DNA of 64,000 bases from Panacagrimonas sp046594215. GTDB lineage: Bacteria; Pseudomonadota; Gammaproteobacteria; Nevskiales; Nevskiaceae. The position numbers and the translations under genes were made by a program. This document shows positions 42,380-51,796 of the stretch, piece by piece. A model generated the notes under the pieces. It saw only the letters and a list, made by a program, of their open reading frames with translations, was not told the origin of the DNA and made no database searches. The stretch is from contig JBKJPX010000057.1 in NCBI GenBank assembly GCA_046594215.1, positions 62,001-126,000 of the forward strand, written 5' to 3'. Position 1 is the first letter of the stretch. Every line of letters starts with the position of its first letter.

Positions 42380-43219
42380 TCAACTGCGGAGCGTGTTCAG
42401 CCGGTCGAGCACTTTCTCCGGCACCGCGTCGACGGGGATCGCGGCAAAACGGAAACCGCCCTTCGGCGCCGCAGGCGCGGCATCACCCGACCAGAACTTG
42501 TCGCTGAGCGCGAGTCCATTCGCGACGCCGCCGATGGTCTTCGGCGAGATGACGAACTGCAGACCGGTGGCATCGCCCGCGAACGCGGCCGCGGTCGGCA
42601 GGCGCACGCCGATATCCCAGCGATAGTGGCCGGCGATGTTGATCACGGGCTGATACCAGCCGAGTTCCTCGGCGGATACCGGCTCGTGGCCAGCCAGCTC
42701 CTCGAGCAGCAGGCCATCCACACCCGACTCGCCGAAGCTGCGCAGGAACTCGGCGACGTACACGGCGCATGAATCGGCCTCGTCCCCGCCGACCTCGACA
42801 TCGGTACCGAACGCTTGCCGGTAGGCCTCGCTGACCCAGGCACGCGGCGACGGGATCGACAGCATCAGCGGCGCGCTGCTCAACGCCGCGCGCAGGCCCT
42901 TGAGCATTTCCACGAGGTGCGTGCGCAGCGCCTCGTCTGCGAGCAGCGTGCGGACGGGCGCGATGGCGCGCTTCTTCGCGGCCATCGCCTCCTTGAGCGG
43001 CGCGTGGCTGGCGATCCAGGCGGAGATGATGCGGCCGACCGGGATCACGACGAAGTCCGGCTTGAGCAGGCCCTGGGCCTTGCGCCGGAACGCGGTGTAT
43101 TCCGCGCCGTCGTGCCAGGGCGTCTTGCCGCCCGCGAGCAGCTTGTTCGAATAGTCGGTGTCGTCGAGCCACAGCAGCGGCTTGTCGCCGGCGGCGAGAC
43201 GATCGAGGAACTTGGGCAT
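42380..43219 (-). CDS. Conserved protein of unknown function
   Basis: 279 residues, ATG 43219 preceded by AAGGAAG. I do not recognise the family. Visible features: KPLLWLDDTDYSNKLLAGG near the start, a VIPVGRIISAWIASHAPLKEAM helix, LMLSIPSPRAWVSEAYRQAFG, and a late Asn/His-containing core PVINIAGHYRWDIGVRLPTAAAFAG. It has no signal peptide and no obvious metal-binding or nucleotide-binding motif. Mixed hydrophobic-helix content suggests a globular enzyme. It lies in a catabolic run between DUF3237 and an SDR gene, so a role with the same substrate is inferred. Confidence 0.7.
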   Translation of the reverse strand: MPKFLDRLAAGDKPLLWLDDTDYSNKLLAGGKTPWHDGAEYTAFRRKAQGLLKPDFVVIPVGRIISAWIASHAPLKEAMAAKKRAIAPVRTLLADEALRTHLVEMLKGLRAALSSAPLMLSIPSPRAWVSEAYRQAFGTDVEVGGDEADSCAVYVAEFLRSFGESGVDGLLLEELAGHEPVSAEELGWYQPVINIAGHYRWDIGVRLPTAAAFAGDATGLQFVISPKTIGGVANGLALSDKFWSGDAAPAAPKGGFRFAAIPVDAVPEKVLDRLNTLRS

Positions 43220-43314
43220 GTGTTTCTTCCTTCTGGTGAGCTTCAGCAACAGGACAACGCGCGGGGGAATCGGTGCCGTTGCACAGCGGGATACGGCGTG
43301 CGCAGACCGCGCCG

Positions 43315-44112
43315 CTACGCGGCGGTGAGACCGCCATCGATGACCAGCTCGCTGCCGTTGACGAACCTGGCGGCGTCGGAAGCCAGGTAGATCACGGCGC
43401 TGGCGACGTCGCTCGTCTGGCCGAAGCCCATCGGGTGCAGCGCCTTGATCGCGGCCTCGGCCGCCGCGTAGTCGGGTGCCAGGCCGAGGTCGACGAAGTG
43501 CTTGATGAAGTTCGTCCCCATCTCGGTGCCGATGATTGCGGGGTGCAGCGAGTTCACGCGGATGCCGGTGCCCAGCTGCGCGCATTCGATCGCCGCGGCC
43601 TTGGTCATCAGTCGCACCGCGCCCTTGGACGTGTGGTACGCGACGTGCGCGGTCGTGCCGATGATGCCGGCGACCGAGGACAGGTTCACGATCGCCGAGC
43701 CCGGTTTCATCACGCGCATCGCGTGCTTGTGGCCGAGGAAGACGCCCGTGACGTTGACCTCCATCACGCGTCGGAAGTCCTCGACCTCGCACTGCGTGAT
43801 CAGCGCAGCGGTCTCGATCCCGGCATTGTTCACCAGGATGCTCAGGCTGCCGAACTTCGAGACGGCGGACGCGACGGCGGCTTCCCACTGCGCCTCGACG
43901 GTGACGTCGTGCCTGAAGAAGTCGGCCTTGCCCCCCGCCTTGCAGATGCGCTCCGCGGTTTCCCTGCCGGGCCCTTCGAGCACGTCGGTGACGAGCACCG
44001 CGGCGCCGGCCTGGGCCAGGGCCTCGGCGACGGTGGCCCCGATGCCGCGCGCGCCGCCAGTCACCAGCGCGACCTTGCCGTCGAGACGGAAGGCCTTGTT
44101 GTAGTCCGTCAT
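43315..44112 (-). CDS. Short-chain dehydrogenase/reductase
   Basis: 265 residues, ATG 44112 with GAGGAG. Classical SDR: TGGARGIG (18-25), NNAG (95-98), Ser146, Tyr159 and Lys163 (YHTSK), and the C-terminal DGG. Asp43 after the beta-2 strand (VTDV) favours NAD over NADP. A hydroxysteroid or secondary-alcohol dehydrogenase role fits the neighbourhood, but substrate is not shown. The upstream region contains CCTACCCCGATGAGG at 44186-44200, resembling sequences in front of the thiolase and the RND operon. Confidence 0.88.
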   Translation of the reverse strand: MTDYNKAFRLDGKVALVTGGARGIGATVAEALAQAGAAVLVTDVLEGPGRETAERICKAGGKADFFRHDVTVEAQWEAAVASAVSKFGSLSILVNNAGIETAALITQCEVEDFRRVMEVNVTGVFLGHKHAMRVMKPGSAIVNLSSVAGIIGTTAHVAYHTSKGAVRLMTKAAAIECAQLGTGIRVNSLHPAIIGTEMGTNFIKHFVDLGLAPDYAAAEAAIKALHPMGFGQTSDVASAVIYLASDAARFVNGSELVIDGGLTAA

Positions 44113-44291
44113 GCCGCTCTCCTCTTTCTTGTCCGCGTGCGTCGCGGTGATGTGGGCAGAGCTTAACCGGAAGGACGCGCGCCGCACCTACCCCGATGAG
44201 GAGAATGTCAGCGCCAGAACATGGGCTGTCATCCGGGGCCAATGCGGATGAAGCGGACGCGGCGAATCGCCTGGGCTACTGCAAAAAAGTA

Positions 44292-44327
44292 CCCTCTCCT
44301 ATGCGGCGTCATCGCATGCGGAGAGGG
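44292..44327. repeat. Intergenic palindrome, CCCTCTCC family copy 6
   Basis: CCCTCTCCTATGCG and CGCATGCGGAGAGGG around GCGTCAT. Both arms carry an extra base, an older or diverged copy. It is downstream of the hydantoinase-type gene on the minus strand. Confidence 0.65.
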
Positions 44328-44347
44328 ATTCTATTTGGTGCCGCGTC

Positions 44348-46357
44348 TCAACCCCGCTCGAGGAGGATGTCTCCCGCCTGGTTGATCGTGAACCGCCATC
44401 CGGCATCGACGCGACAGGTGAAGAACGCTTCTTCGAGCACTGCCGGCCCCGCCGCGCTCGCGCCGGGCTTCTGATCCTCGACCCGGTACAGCGGCAGATC
44501 CTTGAACCCTGAGCCCGTCACCAGCACGCGACGCTTCGCCGTGCTGCGTGCCGCGCTGCGCGGTCCCTTGATGAAATCGCCTGACAGCGTCGGCTGCGGA
44601 ATCGGGCGCGCAACCTCCAGCGTCAGCACCAGCCGAGCCTTGGCGGGTAGCCCTGCCGGCAGGTGCGCCGACTTCAGCGGCAGCGTCTGCTCCTTGTCAT
44701 CGGAGATCACCTGCAGAGACTTCACCACGCGGCATTCGGACAGGTCGAAGCCCTCTCCGAACATGCCGCGCTGCGCCTTCTGCATCAGCGTCGCCAAGGC
44801 GGCCTCGAGGCTCGCGTCGTCCCGACGCGCCAGCGGCGCCTCGTAGACGTGCGCGATGTCGGAGAATCCAAGCCCGAAGGCCGAGAACACCGCCGCCAGT
44901 GCCGGAATGACGACGCGCGTGATGCCCGCCGCCTCGGCCACGCGGCAGACCACGAACGGACCGCCACCGCCGAAGGCCGCGAGGACGGTATCAGGCGTGA
45001 TCGCGGTGTAGTGCTTCAGGCTGGCCGCGATCTTGGCCACCCAGGCCTTCTCCATCTCGCACGCGGCATCCTCCACCGACAGGTCCAGGCCCTTGCCCAC
45101 CTGCGCGGTCACCGCATTGCGTGCGCGCACAGGATCGATCTTCAGTTCGCCGCCGAAGAACGTGGCGGGGTCGAGCAGGCCCGAGACAAGGAAGGCATCG
45201 GTGATCGTCGCCTCCGTGCCGCCCAGGCCGAAGCAGGCCGGCCCCGGCGCGCTGCCCACGCTCTCAGGTCCGACACGGACCTCGCGCTCCGCGAGCTTGA
45301 TGATCGAGGAGCCGCCGACGCCGACGCTGACGACGTCCGACAGTGGGAACGACACTTCGACGCCCTCGACCTTTCCGCGTCGGTCCGACTTCACGACGCC
45401 GTCCGCGACCTGTCCGATGTCGGTCGTGGTGCCGCCGACATCCATCGTCAGCAGGCGCCTGAACCCGTAGTGCGCGGCGAGTGCGCGCGAACCCTCCATG
45501 CCGCCACGCGGACCCGAACTGTAGGTCTTGATCGCAATGGTCTTGGCGACGCGCGCGGAGTGACCGTCGTTGCGGAAGATCAGCAGCGGGTTGGCGACGC
45601 GGCGCTCGCGCAGCGCGTGTTCGGCACGGTAGAGGAATCGCTCCATCGCGGGGTGCAGGAACGCGTTGAAAACTGCGGTCCAGGCGCGCCGCACGTCGTT
45701 GTCGTCCTCGACCACCTCGTGCGAGTACAGCAAGGGGATCGCGCCCAGAAGGTGCGGCGGAAACTTGCGCAAAAGCAGCTTCTTGAGGCGGATCTCCGAC
45801 GATGCGCGATCGGCGCCGCCGACCACGATGGCAAGGCGGTTCGCACCCGCCGAGGACAGCGCGTTCACCGCCTTGACCGCCGCGGTCTCGAGCGCGTCGT
45901 CTCCCAGTCCCAGGTCGATGCTCGCGACGCGCTTGGCGACGAGCGCATCGAACAGCTCCGGCTCGCGCTCGCGCAGGTCCGCGCTCTCCAGTCCGCCGCC
46001 GAGCACGATGCCGATGCGCTGTCCCTTGCGCTCCACCAGCGCGTTGGTGCCCTGTGTCGTGGAGTAGCGGATGTGATCGGTGGCCAGGATCAGTCGCACG
46101 AGATCTTCTTCGCCGTAGATCGCGCGCGAGGCCTTGGTCAAGCCGTCGAGGAAGCACTTCGACAGGTCGTAGGGCGTGGTCAGCGTCTTGGTGCGCCAAA
46201 CCTGCCTGCCGCCGATCACGCAGATGTCGGTGAGCGTGCCGCCGTTATCGATGTTGATGAGCAGGCCGCCCTCCTTGTCCTTCGCGGTCATGGCCGGCGT
46301 CGGTGTGGGAGCCGACTTGGGCTTGCGGGACGTCGTGCGGGATGCGGCCTTGGCCAT
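44348..46357 (-). CDS. Hydantoinase/oxoprolinase (HyuA) family protein without a HyuB partner
   Basis: 669 residues, ATG 46357 with AAGGAG. The sugar-kinase-like HyuA fold is clear: LLINIDNGGTLTDICVIGG, the STTQGTNALVERKGQRIGIVLGGG segment, LLTMDVGGTTTDIGQV, VGVGGSSIIKL, and TVLAAFGGGGPFVVCRVAEAAGITRVVIPALAAVFSAFG. Relatives are the ATP-dependent subunits of hydantoinases, acetone carboxylases and acetophenone carboxylases; the latter act on ketones. No HyuB-like gene is adjacent, so it may function alone, with a distant partner, or not at all as a classical hydantoinase. Confidence 0.85.
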   Translation of the reverse strand: MAKAASRTTSRKPKSAPTPTPAMTAKDKEGGLLINIDNGGTLTDICVIGGRQVWRTKTLTTPYDLSKCFLDGLTKASRAIYGEEDLVRLILATDHIRYSTTQGTNALVERKGQRIGIVLGGGLESADLREREPELFDALVAKRVASIDLGLGDDALETAAVKAVNALSSAGANRLAIVVGGADRASSEIRLKKLLLRKFPPHLLGAIPLLYSHEVVEDDNDVRRAWTAVFNAFLHPAMERFLYRAEHALRERRVANPLLIFRNDGHSARVAKTIAIKTYSSGPRGGMEGSRALAAHYGFRRLLTMDVGGTTTDIGQVADGVVKSDRRGKVEGVEVSFPLSDVVSVGVGGSSIIKLAEREVRVGPESVGSAPGPACFGLGGTEATITDAFLVSGLLDPATFFGGELKIDPVRARNAVTAQVGKGLDLSVEDAACEMEKAWVAKIAASLKHYTAITPDTVLAAFGGGGPFVVCRVAEAAGITRVVIPALAAVFSAFGLGFSDIAHVYEAPLARRDDASLEAALATLMQKAQRGMFGEGFDLSECRVVKSLQVISDDKEQTLPLKSAHLPAGLPAKARLVLTLEVARPIPQPTLSGDFIKGPRSAARSTAKRRVLVTGSGFKDLPLYRVEDQKPGASAAGPAVLEEAFFTCRVDAGWRFTINQAGDILLERG

Positions 46358-46704
46358 TCGCTGCTCCTTCCTTTCTCGAACGTGTTCGTCTCCGGCAGGC
46401 CGCCTCGCGTCGAGGCGAGGGGTTAGGGACGATGGAACTCAACGGGCGGGACTATGCCGATGAACGAGACGGGTGCAGCCACCCGGAAGGATGGCGGGCG
46501 TAAGCGATGCAGGTAAATGAAAACAAGGAGCGGGGACCGTGCACGGGCCGTGGCTTATCGATTGCTCCGATCCACGGAAGCTTGGAATACGCCCCTGGCT
46601 GCGCCCGGACCACCCTGGCCCGCTCTCCATCGTTCGCTCGCAGTCTCGACCTGCCCGTCGATCCCCGGTAGCGGCGACCTCATGGGGCGTATCGGTGGAC
46701 CTCC
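46358..46704. other. Intergenic stretch without a recognisable gene
   Basis: Between the hydantoinase-type start and the terminator of the DUF1329 gene. No coding signal or family motif was found on either strand. The HyuA-type promoter should lie in the left half. Confidence 0.5.
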
Positions 46705-46744
46705 AAACAAAAAACGCGGCGACGATCCTTCGATCGTCGCCGCG
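46705..46744 (-). terminator. Intrinsic terminator of the RND/DUF1329 operon
   Basis: Perfect 12-base arms CGCGGCGACGAT (46715-46726) and ATCGTCGCCGCG (46733-46744) around CCTTCG. On the minus strand a run of T (46709-46714 as A on plus) follows. It begins about 30 bases past the DUF1329 stop. Confidence 0.9.
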
Positions 46745-46771
46745 TGGAGCGAAGTCCCGACCGCGTCCGGA

Positions 46772-48154
46772 TCAGCTCGTGCCGAGGGTGCGCAAGGCGT
46801 TCTGCGTCAGGTAGCGGTCGTACATGTTCGGATCGTTGGCGCCGCTGACGTGGACCGTGTCGTGCGCCCTGACCTGCTCGACGCGCGTGACGTCGCCCGT
46901 CTGGATATCCGAGGCCATGAAGTGGCACCAGCTCCAGTACGGATGCTTGCCGTCCATGACCTTCTGGCTGCCCTTCTCGTACAAGCTGTAGGCGCCATCG
47001 AAGGCACGGAAGGGCTGGCCGCGACGGTCATACGTCACCATGCCGACGAGCACCTGGTTGCGCGCGTCGAACCACAGCTGTTTCTTGGACACGGGTGCGC
47101 GGGGGAAGCCGGTGGGCTGCGCTTCGATCTGGATGGCTTCGGGAATCAACTCGACGTTGGTGTCCCAGAAGGTCTTGCCCTGCGGACCGCCGTGCGTGGT
47201 GTGTTCCCAGTTCGGGTTCTCCGCGCTCCAGCTCTCCGACAGGCCGCACAGCCAGGGTCCGCGGTTGATGATGTTGTAGCCGCTCCAGGTGTGCAGCGGG
47301 TCGCCCGTGCCCCATGCGTCGGACAGGTACAGCGAAAGGCCGGGCAGCAGCGGCTCGAAGCGCTGGTCGGTGGGGAACTGGCGTATGCGCTTGAAGTCGG
47401 CGACGTAGCCGTAGAGTTCCGGGAACTTGCGGTGGTCGTAATACCAGACGTTGAGAAAAGACGTGCCGCGGAAATTGTTCGGCGACAGGAAGAACACGGA
47501 CTGAAAGCGCAGCTTGTCCTTCTGCTCGGGCCAGTAGGGCTTGGGATCCAGCGTCACGCGGGCCACGGTGGAGAATTCCGCCCAGCCGCCGGTATAGCGG
47601 AAGCGCGGGGTGCCGTCGGAACGCATGGCGTAGGCCGTGAGTGCATAGAACGAGGCGTCGTGCCGGCCCCAGCTCAGGGTCTGCGCAGCGGCGAGCTCAA
47701 TGCCCGTCTTCGGGTCCGGGAACGGGTTGCCGCCGATCCAGGGCTGGCCGTCGGCGCCGTTCACCACGTTGCCCTTCTCGTCCCACTTGGCCTTGCCCGA
47801 ATTCTTGAGCGAGGCCTCGATGTACTCCCAGGGCGAAAGGCGCATCACGTCGGTGGTGCTTTTCACCACCTTGAGCTTGCGACCCATGGTCAGGATCTGC
47901 TGGTAGGTGATCGGCTGCATCAGCGCCTTGACGTGCTCGACGTTCGCGGAGGAGATGTAGTCGCCGGTCTTGATCTTGCCCTTGGTGTAGCCCTCGATCG
48001 ACAGCAATTCGTCGGGGTAGGCCTTGCTGACCTCGCCCGTGGCGGCGATCGTCTTGGCCAGCGGCGCGAGCACGCCGGTGGCGAGCACGCCACGGCTCGC
48101 GTCGGCGAGGAACTTGCGGCGGCTGTAGTCGCGGCCGAATCGGGTGATATTCAT
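46772..48154 (-). CDS. DUF1329 family exported protein
   Basis: 460 residues, ATG 48154. The N-terminus is a Tat-like signal, RDYSRRKFLADAS with twin arginines 12-13, then a hydrophobic stretch. The body matches DUF1329 (outer-membrane lipoprotein-sorting-like LolA fold): GDYISSANVEHVKALMQPITYQQIL, VWYYDHRKFPELYGYVADFKRIRQFPTDQRF and YDRRGQPFRAFDGAYSLY. In several hydrocarbon and steroid degraders DUF1329 genes are co-encoded with DUF1302 and RND genes, which this operon repeats. It is proposed to bind or transfer hydrophobic molecules across the periplasm. No activity is known. Confidence 0.88.
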   Translation of the reverse strand: MNITRFGRDYSRRKFLADASRGVLATGVLAPLAKTIAATGEVSKAYPDELLSIEGYTKGKIKTGDYISSANVEHVKALMQPITYQQILTMGRKLKVVKSTTDVMRLSPWEYIEASLKNSGKAKWDEKGNVVNGADGQPWIGGNPFPDPKTGIELAAAQTLSWGRHDASFYALTAYAMRSDGTPRFRYTGGWAEFSTVARVTLDPKPYWPEQKDKLRFQSVFFLSPNNFRGTSFLNVWYYDHRKFPELYGYVADFKRIRQFPTDQRFEPLLPGLSLYLSDAWGTGDPLHTWSGYNIINRGPWLCGLSESWSAENPNWEHTTHGGPQGKTFWDTNVELIPEAIQIEAQPTGFPRAPVSKKQLWFDARNQVLVGMVTYDRRGQPFRAFDGAYSLYEKGSQKVMDGKHPYWSWCHFMASDIQTGDVTRVEQVRAHDTVHVSGANDPNMYDRYLTQNALRTLGTS

Positions 48155-48293
48155 TCGTTACTCCGTACCTTCCAGGGAAACATGCTGCACAACAACAAGG
48201 GACCCAGAGGTGGGGCACCTGCGTCGGTCGCCCTCTATGCCTGATCAGGGCCCGTTTGCTGGCCCTGGACCAATCTACCAGTGAATGGACCAC

Positions 48294-48326
48294 AAAAAAG
48301 GCCCCCGGGTTGCACCCCCGAGGGCC
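48294..48326 (-). terminator. Hairpin after the DUF1302 gene
   Basis: GGCCCCCGGGT and ACCCCCGAGGGCC pair across TGC; an A-run at 48294-48299 becomes a T-run on the minus strand. It lies about 60 bases beyond the DUF1302 stop, so it may attenuate readthrough into the DUF1329 gene. Confidence 0.6.
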
Positions 48327-48389
48327 TCCTGAGTTCTTTTACTTACGTACCAGTGGGCGCGGCAGATGCCACACCCGCTGGCAGGCAGA

Positions 48390-50546
48390 TCAGAACTGGT
48401 ACGCGGCGCGAATGAAGAACTCGTCCGCCCAGCCGATGTTCTCGAGCGCGTTCGTGTTCTGGTCGCCGTAGAGGTCGCCGTCGACGTAGTTGTAGATGAA
48501 GTCGAAGGTCAGGTTGTTGCCCGGGCTCCAGCGGAAGCCGCCCTGCACCAGAAGACCGCCATCCACGTCGAGAAGGGCTGCGCCCGTCAGACGATAGATG
48601 TAGTTCGGGAAGGGCTGCAGGAAGGCCAGCACCACGTCGGTGCTGCCGCCCTTCTTCTCGTTGGTGCACTGCTTGGTGTTCCGGTTGAACTCGGCCGCAA
48701 CCTGCCCGGGACCACCGCCCGTTCCGCCCTGGCAGCCGAGGTTCTGGCCAAACAAGTTGGAGTCGGATTTGTGGATCGCCTGGAACACCATGTAGGTGGC
48801 CGGGAAATCGTCGAACCAGCGGTGGTACTTCTCCATCACGAGATCGCTGACGTACTCATCCGACTCGGTGAAATCGCGCGACAGCGACTTCTCCGTGAAC
48901 TTGCGCTTCGGGATGTAGCTGGTCTCGACGTTGATAATCAGCTGGTCCAGCAGCGAGCCCGGCTCGGCCTCCACGACGTAGCTTGCGCCGGCACCGTAGA
49001 TCTCTTCCTTGTGGTACTCGTGAATGATGTGGCCACGCAGACCGCCACCGTTCAGGTTGCCCGCAGCAAGTCCGCCGCCGACGCCGAAGAACAAGTCGAG
49101 CTCGCGCGCTGCTGCGGTGATGCTGCCACCCACTTCCGAACCCGTCAGCAGGCCCGTGAACGGCTGGAACTCGCGAACGAGAGTGTTCAGACCTTCGACG
49201 CCGTCCAGGCGAACCTGGCCTGCGTAGGTGAACCACTCGTTCGCGGACCAGACACCGGTCGGGTCGGCTTCGAGCGGCGTGCCGGCCATGATGGCGCCCG
49301 TCCCGGGCAGGCCCGGCAGGTCGCGTACGACCCCCGACTCCACCCAGCGGAACGTACCTTCGTGGTTCCAGCGCTGGGTCGCGATGAACTGCAGGCCCCA
49401 GTTTCCGAAGTTGCCGCGCAGGCGCAGGCCGTAGTTGAAGTCCTCACCACGATGGTCGTCGCTCCAGGTCTCGTGCACCGAGAACTGCGAGGGAATGACG
49501 TTGTACGGCGTGTTCGGCGTCGGGTAGATGGTCGGCGTGAACATCTGCGCGTAGGCATCCGCTTCCCACTGGTCCGTCGCCTGCCAGGTGACGCGAACAC
49601 CTGGTGCGGCGACGCGCTCGTCCGCGTACTCCTCGAGCGCATCGTCCAGGATCAGGTGGCGACGAAGATCCAAGCCGTTGGGCACGTCGAAGATGCGGAA
49701 GAACAACGCCTGGCCCCATGCGATCTGCTGCTGGCCGACACGGACGAGAACCGGACCGGCAGTGACGTCGAAGTACAGCGCCGTGAAGTCCGCCATGTAC
49801 TTGCGGCCGCACTGCTCGAGGTAGTTCAGGCAGCTCTTGCCGCCGTCCTTGTAGTCGTCGTACTCGAAGTAGCTGGTGTGGCGCTGGTTGAAGCCGTCCG
49901 GATCGGAAGCATTGCCCGCATAGTCGAGCGTGTCGCCGCGCTTGAAGTTGTCGTAGTTCCCCACGTCATAGATGGTTCGCAGGCTCGCGTACATCTGCAC
50001 GTGCGAATTGAACGTGACACCAAGGTCGAACTTGCCGCGGAACTGGTTCAGATTCCAGTCGTTGTGCCCCGGCGGCGTGTTGCGATTGGCCACGCTGGGA
50101 ACGCCCGGAGCGGCATTGAGCAGCCCGGTGATCGCGCCCCCGAGACCGCCGCCAAGCAGGCCACCCACGTCGTTGCCGCCGAGCGAAGTCTGCAGCGCCG
50201 CGACAGATCCGACGCCATTTGCCGGAAAAGCGCTACGTTGCGTGTTCTTTCCGTTGAACGGATTCGTACGCTGGTTGTTGGGGTTCTCGTCCGGATCCGT
50301 GTGAAACGACGAATCGAAGCGGACGAAACCGCTGAAGGCGAAGCCCATGTTGCTGAAGAAGCCCCCGTCCGCTTCGCCACCGCCGCCACCACCGAAATCT
50401 CCGCCGCTGCTGCTTGGCTCCGGTGCAGCAGCCCCACCACCCGTGTCACCACCAGCTTCCTGTGACATTGCGGGGGTTGCTGCGAAGGCGCTTGCGATAG
50501 CCAGAGCAAAGACGCTCAGGCGCAATTTCCCGTCCACCCTTTTCAT
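48390..50546 (-). CDS. DUF1302 outer-membrane beta-barrel protein
   Basis: 718 residues, ATG 50546 with AAGGAG. A signal peptide (LSVFALAIASAFAATPAMS) precedes a Gly-rich spacer of about 35 residues (EAGGDTGGGAA...GGGGGGEADGG). The remainder is a beta-barrel pattern with a terminal Phe (FFIRAAYQF) and repeated aromatic girdles. GPVLVRVGQQQIAWGQALFFRIFDVPNGLDLRRH is diagnostic of DUF1302. Five or more Cys pairs could form disulfides. Family role is unknown; co-occurrence with RND and DUF1329 genes supports uptake or export of hydrophobic substrates across the outer membrane. Confidence 0.88.
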   Translation of the reverse strand: MKRVDGKLRLSVFALAIASAFAATPAMSQEAGGDTGGGAAAPEPSSSGGDFGGGGGGEADGGFFSNMGFAFSGFVRFDSSFHTDPDENPNNQRTNPFNGKNTQRSAFPANGVGSVAALQTSLGGNDVGGLLGGGLGGAITGLLNAAPGVPSVANRNTPPGHNDWNLNQFRGKFDLGVTFNSHVQMYASLRTIYDVGNYDNFKRGDTLDYAGNASDPDGFNQRHTSYFEYDDYKDGGKSCLNYLEQCGRKYMADFTALYFDVTAGPVLVRVGQQQIAWGQALFFRIFDVPNGLDLRRHLILDDALEEYADERVAAPGVRVTWQATDQWEADAYAQMFTPTIYPTPNTPYNVIPSQFSVHETWSDDHRGEDFNYGLRLRGNFGNWGLQFIATQRWNHEGTFRWVESGVVRDLPGLPGTGAIMAGTPLEADPTGVWSANEWFTYAGQVRLDGVEGLNTLVREFQPFTGLLTGSEVGGSITAAARELDLFFGVGGGLAAGNLNGGGLRGHIIHEYHKEEIYGAGASYVVEAEPGSLLDQLIINVETSYIPKRKFTEKSLSRDFTESDEYVSDLVMEKYHRWFDDFPATYMVFQAIHKSDSNLFGQNLGCQGGTGGGPGQVAAEFNRNTKQCTNEKKGGSTDVVLAFLQPFPNYIYRLTGAALLDVDGGLLVQGGFRWSPGNNLTFDFIYNYVDGDLYGDQNTNALENIGWADEFFIRAAYQF

Positions 50547-50655
50547 GCTTCTCTCCTTCCTTAAGTTATATCGCTGTGCACGCGCTCCATAACTTTCGCG
50601 TGCACGCCCTTATCAGCTTTCAGCCAATCGTTCTTGCAATCGGTTTTGCTGCTTT

Positions 50656-51669
50656 TCAGCCCCCAACTCGGATGATTCGCCCCGCCTGTCCCACGGCGAG
50701 TACGTCCGTTCCCGGAGAGGCCACGCCAACGTACCACACGGTCGTCACCTCGGGATTGTTCACGGAATTCCACGAGGCGCCGTCATCGGTGCTGACCATC
50801 ATTTCGCGCATGGCAGTGATCGTGATCCGCCCATCCGCCCCCGCGTGAACGCCGTTGAGAATCGCCTTGCTGCCGACGTCGATGCAAGTCCACGTCACGC
50901 CAGCGTCCTTGGTCTTCACGGCATAGCCGTCCTGCCCCACCGCGTAGCCGACTCCGTCGTCGCGAATCTCCACGTCGAACAGGGACGCAGAAGACTTGTT
51001 CTGCACGCTCCAGTTGCGGCCGCGATCGGTCGAACGCAGCACGAGGCCGAATTCGCCGACGACCGAGATCGCACCGTCCGCGGCCACGTGGACGCCGTAG
51101 AGATGCGGTTCGGCGCCCCCGTCTGTGCCCACCGCCATCCAGTCCAGCGTCAGTGGGTGCCAGGTGTGGCCGCCATCTTCGGACAGGACCAGCGCGCCAA
51201 ACTCGCCGACCGCAACCGTCAGGCCTCCGACGTTGCTGCTCACGGCGAACAGGCGCTTCTCAATGCCCGTCTTCACTAGTTCCCAGTCACCCGTGCCGCT
51301 GCGGACAAACGCCGTGCCGCTCTGGCCCACCGCAATGGTGCGCGCGGGGTCCACATGCAGGCCGAGCATGGCCAGCTCGGTCGGCAGCTTCGAGGCCTTC
51401 CACGTCTTGCCGCCGTCCTCGGTCGACTGCACTTCGCCAGCAGCACCGACCGCCACGCCCTTCTGCCCATCGAAGCCGATCGCGAACAACGTCTGGTGGA
51501 CAGTGCCCTTCACGATGACATCGATGGTCTTGTTGACGGCAGCCGCATGCGCGGTGAACGCGGCGCAGGTCGCAACGATGCCCAGCGAGAGTGCGGCGGT
51601 GAGCCGGCGGTGGGTGGTCACGAAACGATTCCTCCTCAGGATCTGGCTGACAAACGATGACATGCGCAT
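50656..51669 (-). CDS. YCF48/BNR-repeat exported protein
   Basis: 337 residues, start ATG 51669 or 51663. A signal peptide (RLTAALSLGIVATCAAFTAHAA) precedes about six repeats of the BNR/YCF48 type: GAAGEVQSTEDGGKTWKA, GEFGALVLSEDGGHTWHP, GEFGLVLRSTDRGRNWSV, GQDGYAVKTKDAGVTWTC and MREMMVSTDDGASWNSV, i.e. a beta-propeller. Relatives include Hcf136 in photosystem assembly and propellers beside RND transporters. It probably works with the RND pump as a periplasmic scaffold. The RND gene precedes it by about 130 bases on the same strand. Confidence 0.85.
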   Translation of the reverse strand: MRMSSFVSQILRRNRFVTTHRRLTAALSLGIVATCAAFTAHAAAVNKTIDVIVKGTVHQTLFAIGFDGQKGVAVGAAGEVQSTEDGGKTWKASKLPTELAMLGLHVDPARTIAVGQSGTAFVRSGTGDWELVKTGIEKRLFAVSSNVGGLTVAVGEFGALVLSEDGGHTWHPLTLDWMAVGTDGGAEPHLYGVHVAADGAISVVGEFGLVLRSTDRGRNWSVQNKSSASLFDVEIRDDGVGYAVGQDGYAVKTKDAGVTWTCIDVGSKAILNGVHAGADGRITITAMREMMVSTDDGASWNSVNNPEVTTVWYVGVASPGTDVLAVGQAGRIIRVGG

Positions 51670-51796
51670 GTTCTCTCGAACTTCCCCGACTTGCTGACGC
51701 CTGATCGCGGCGCCCCGATTCAAATCGTCGCCGGCGCTGGGCGCCGGCGACGCAATGGGTGCATCTTCTTCTTGTTGCTTCTGGTTCTTCGCCGGT

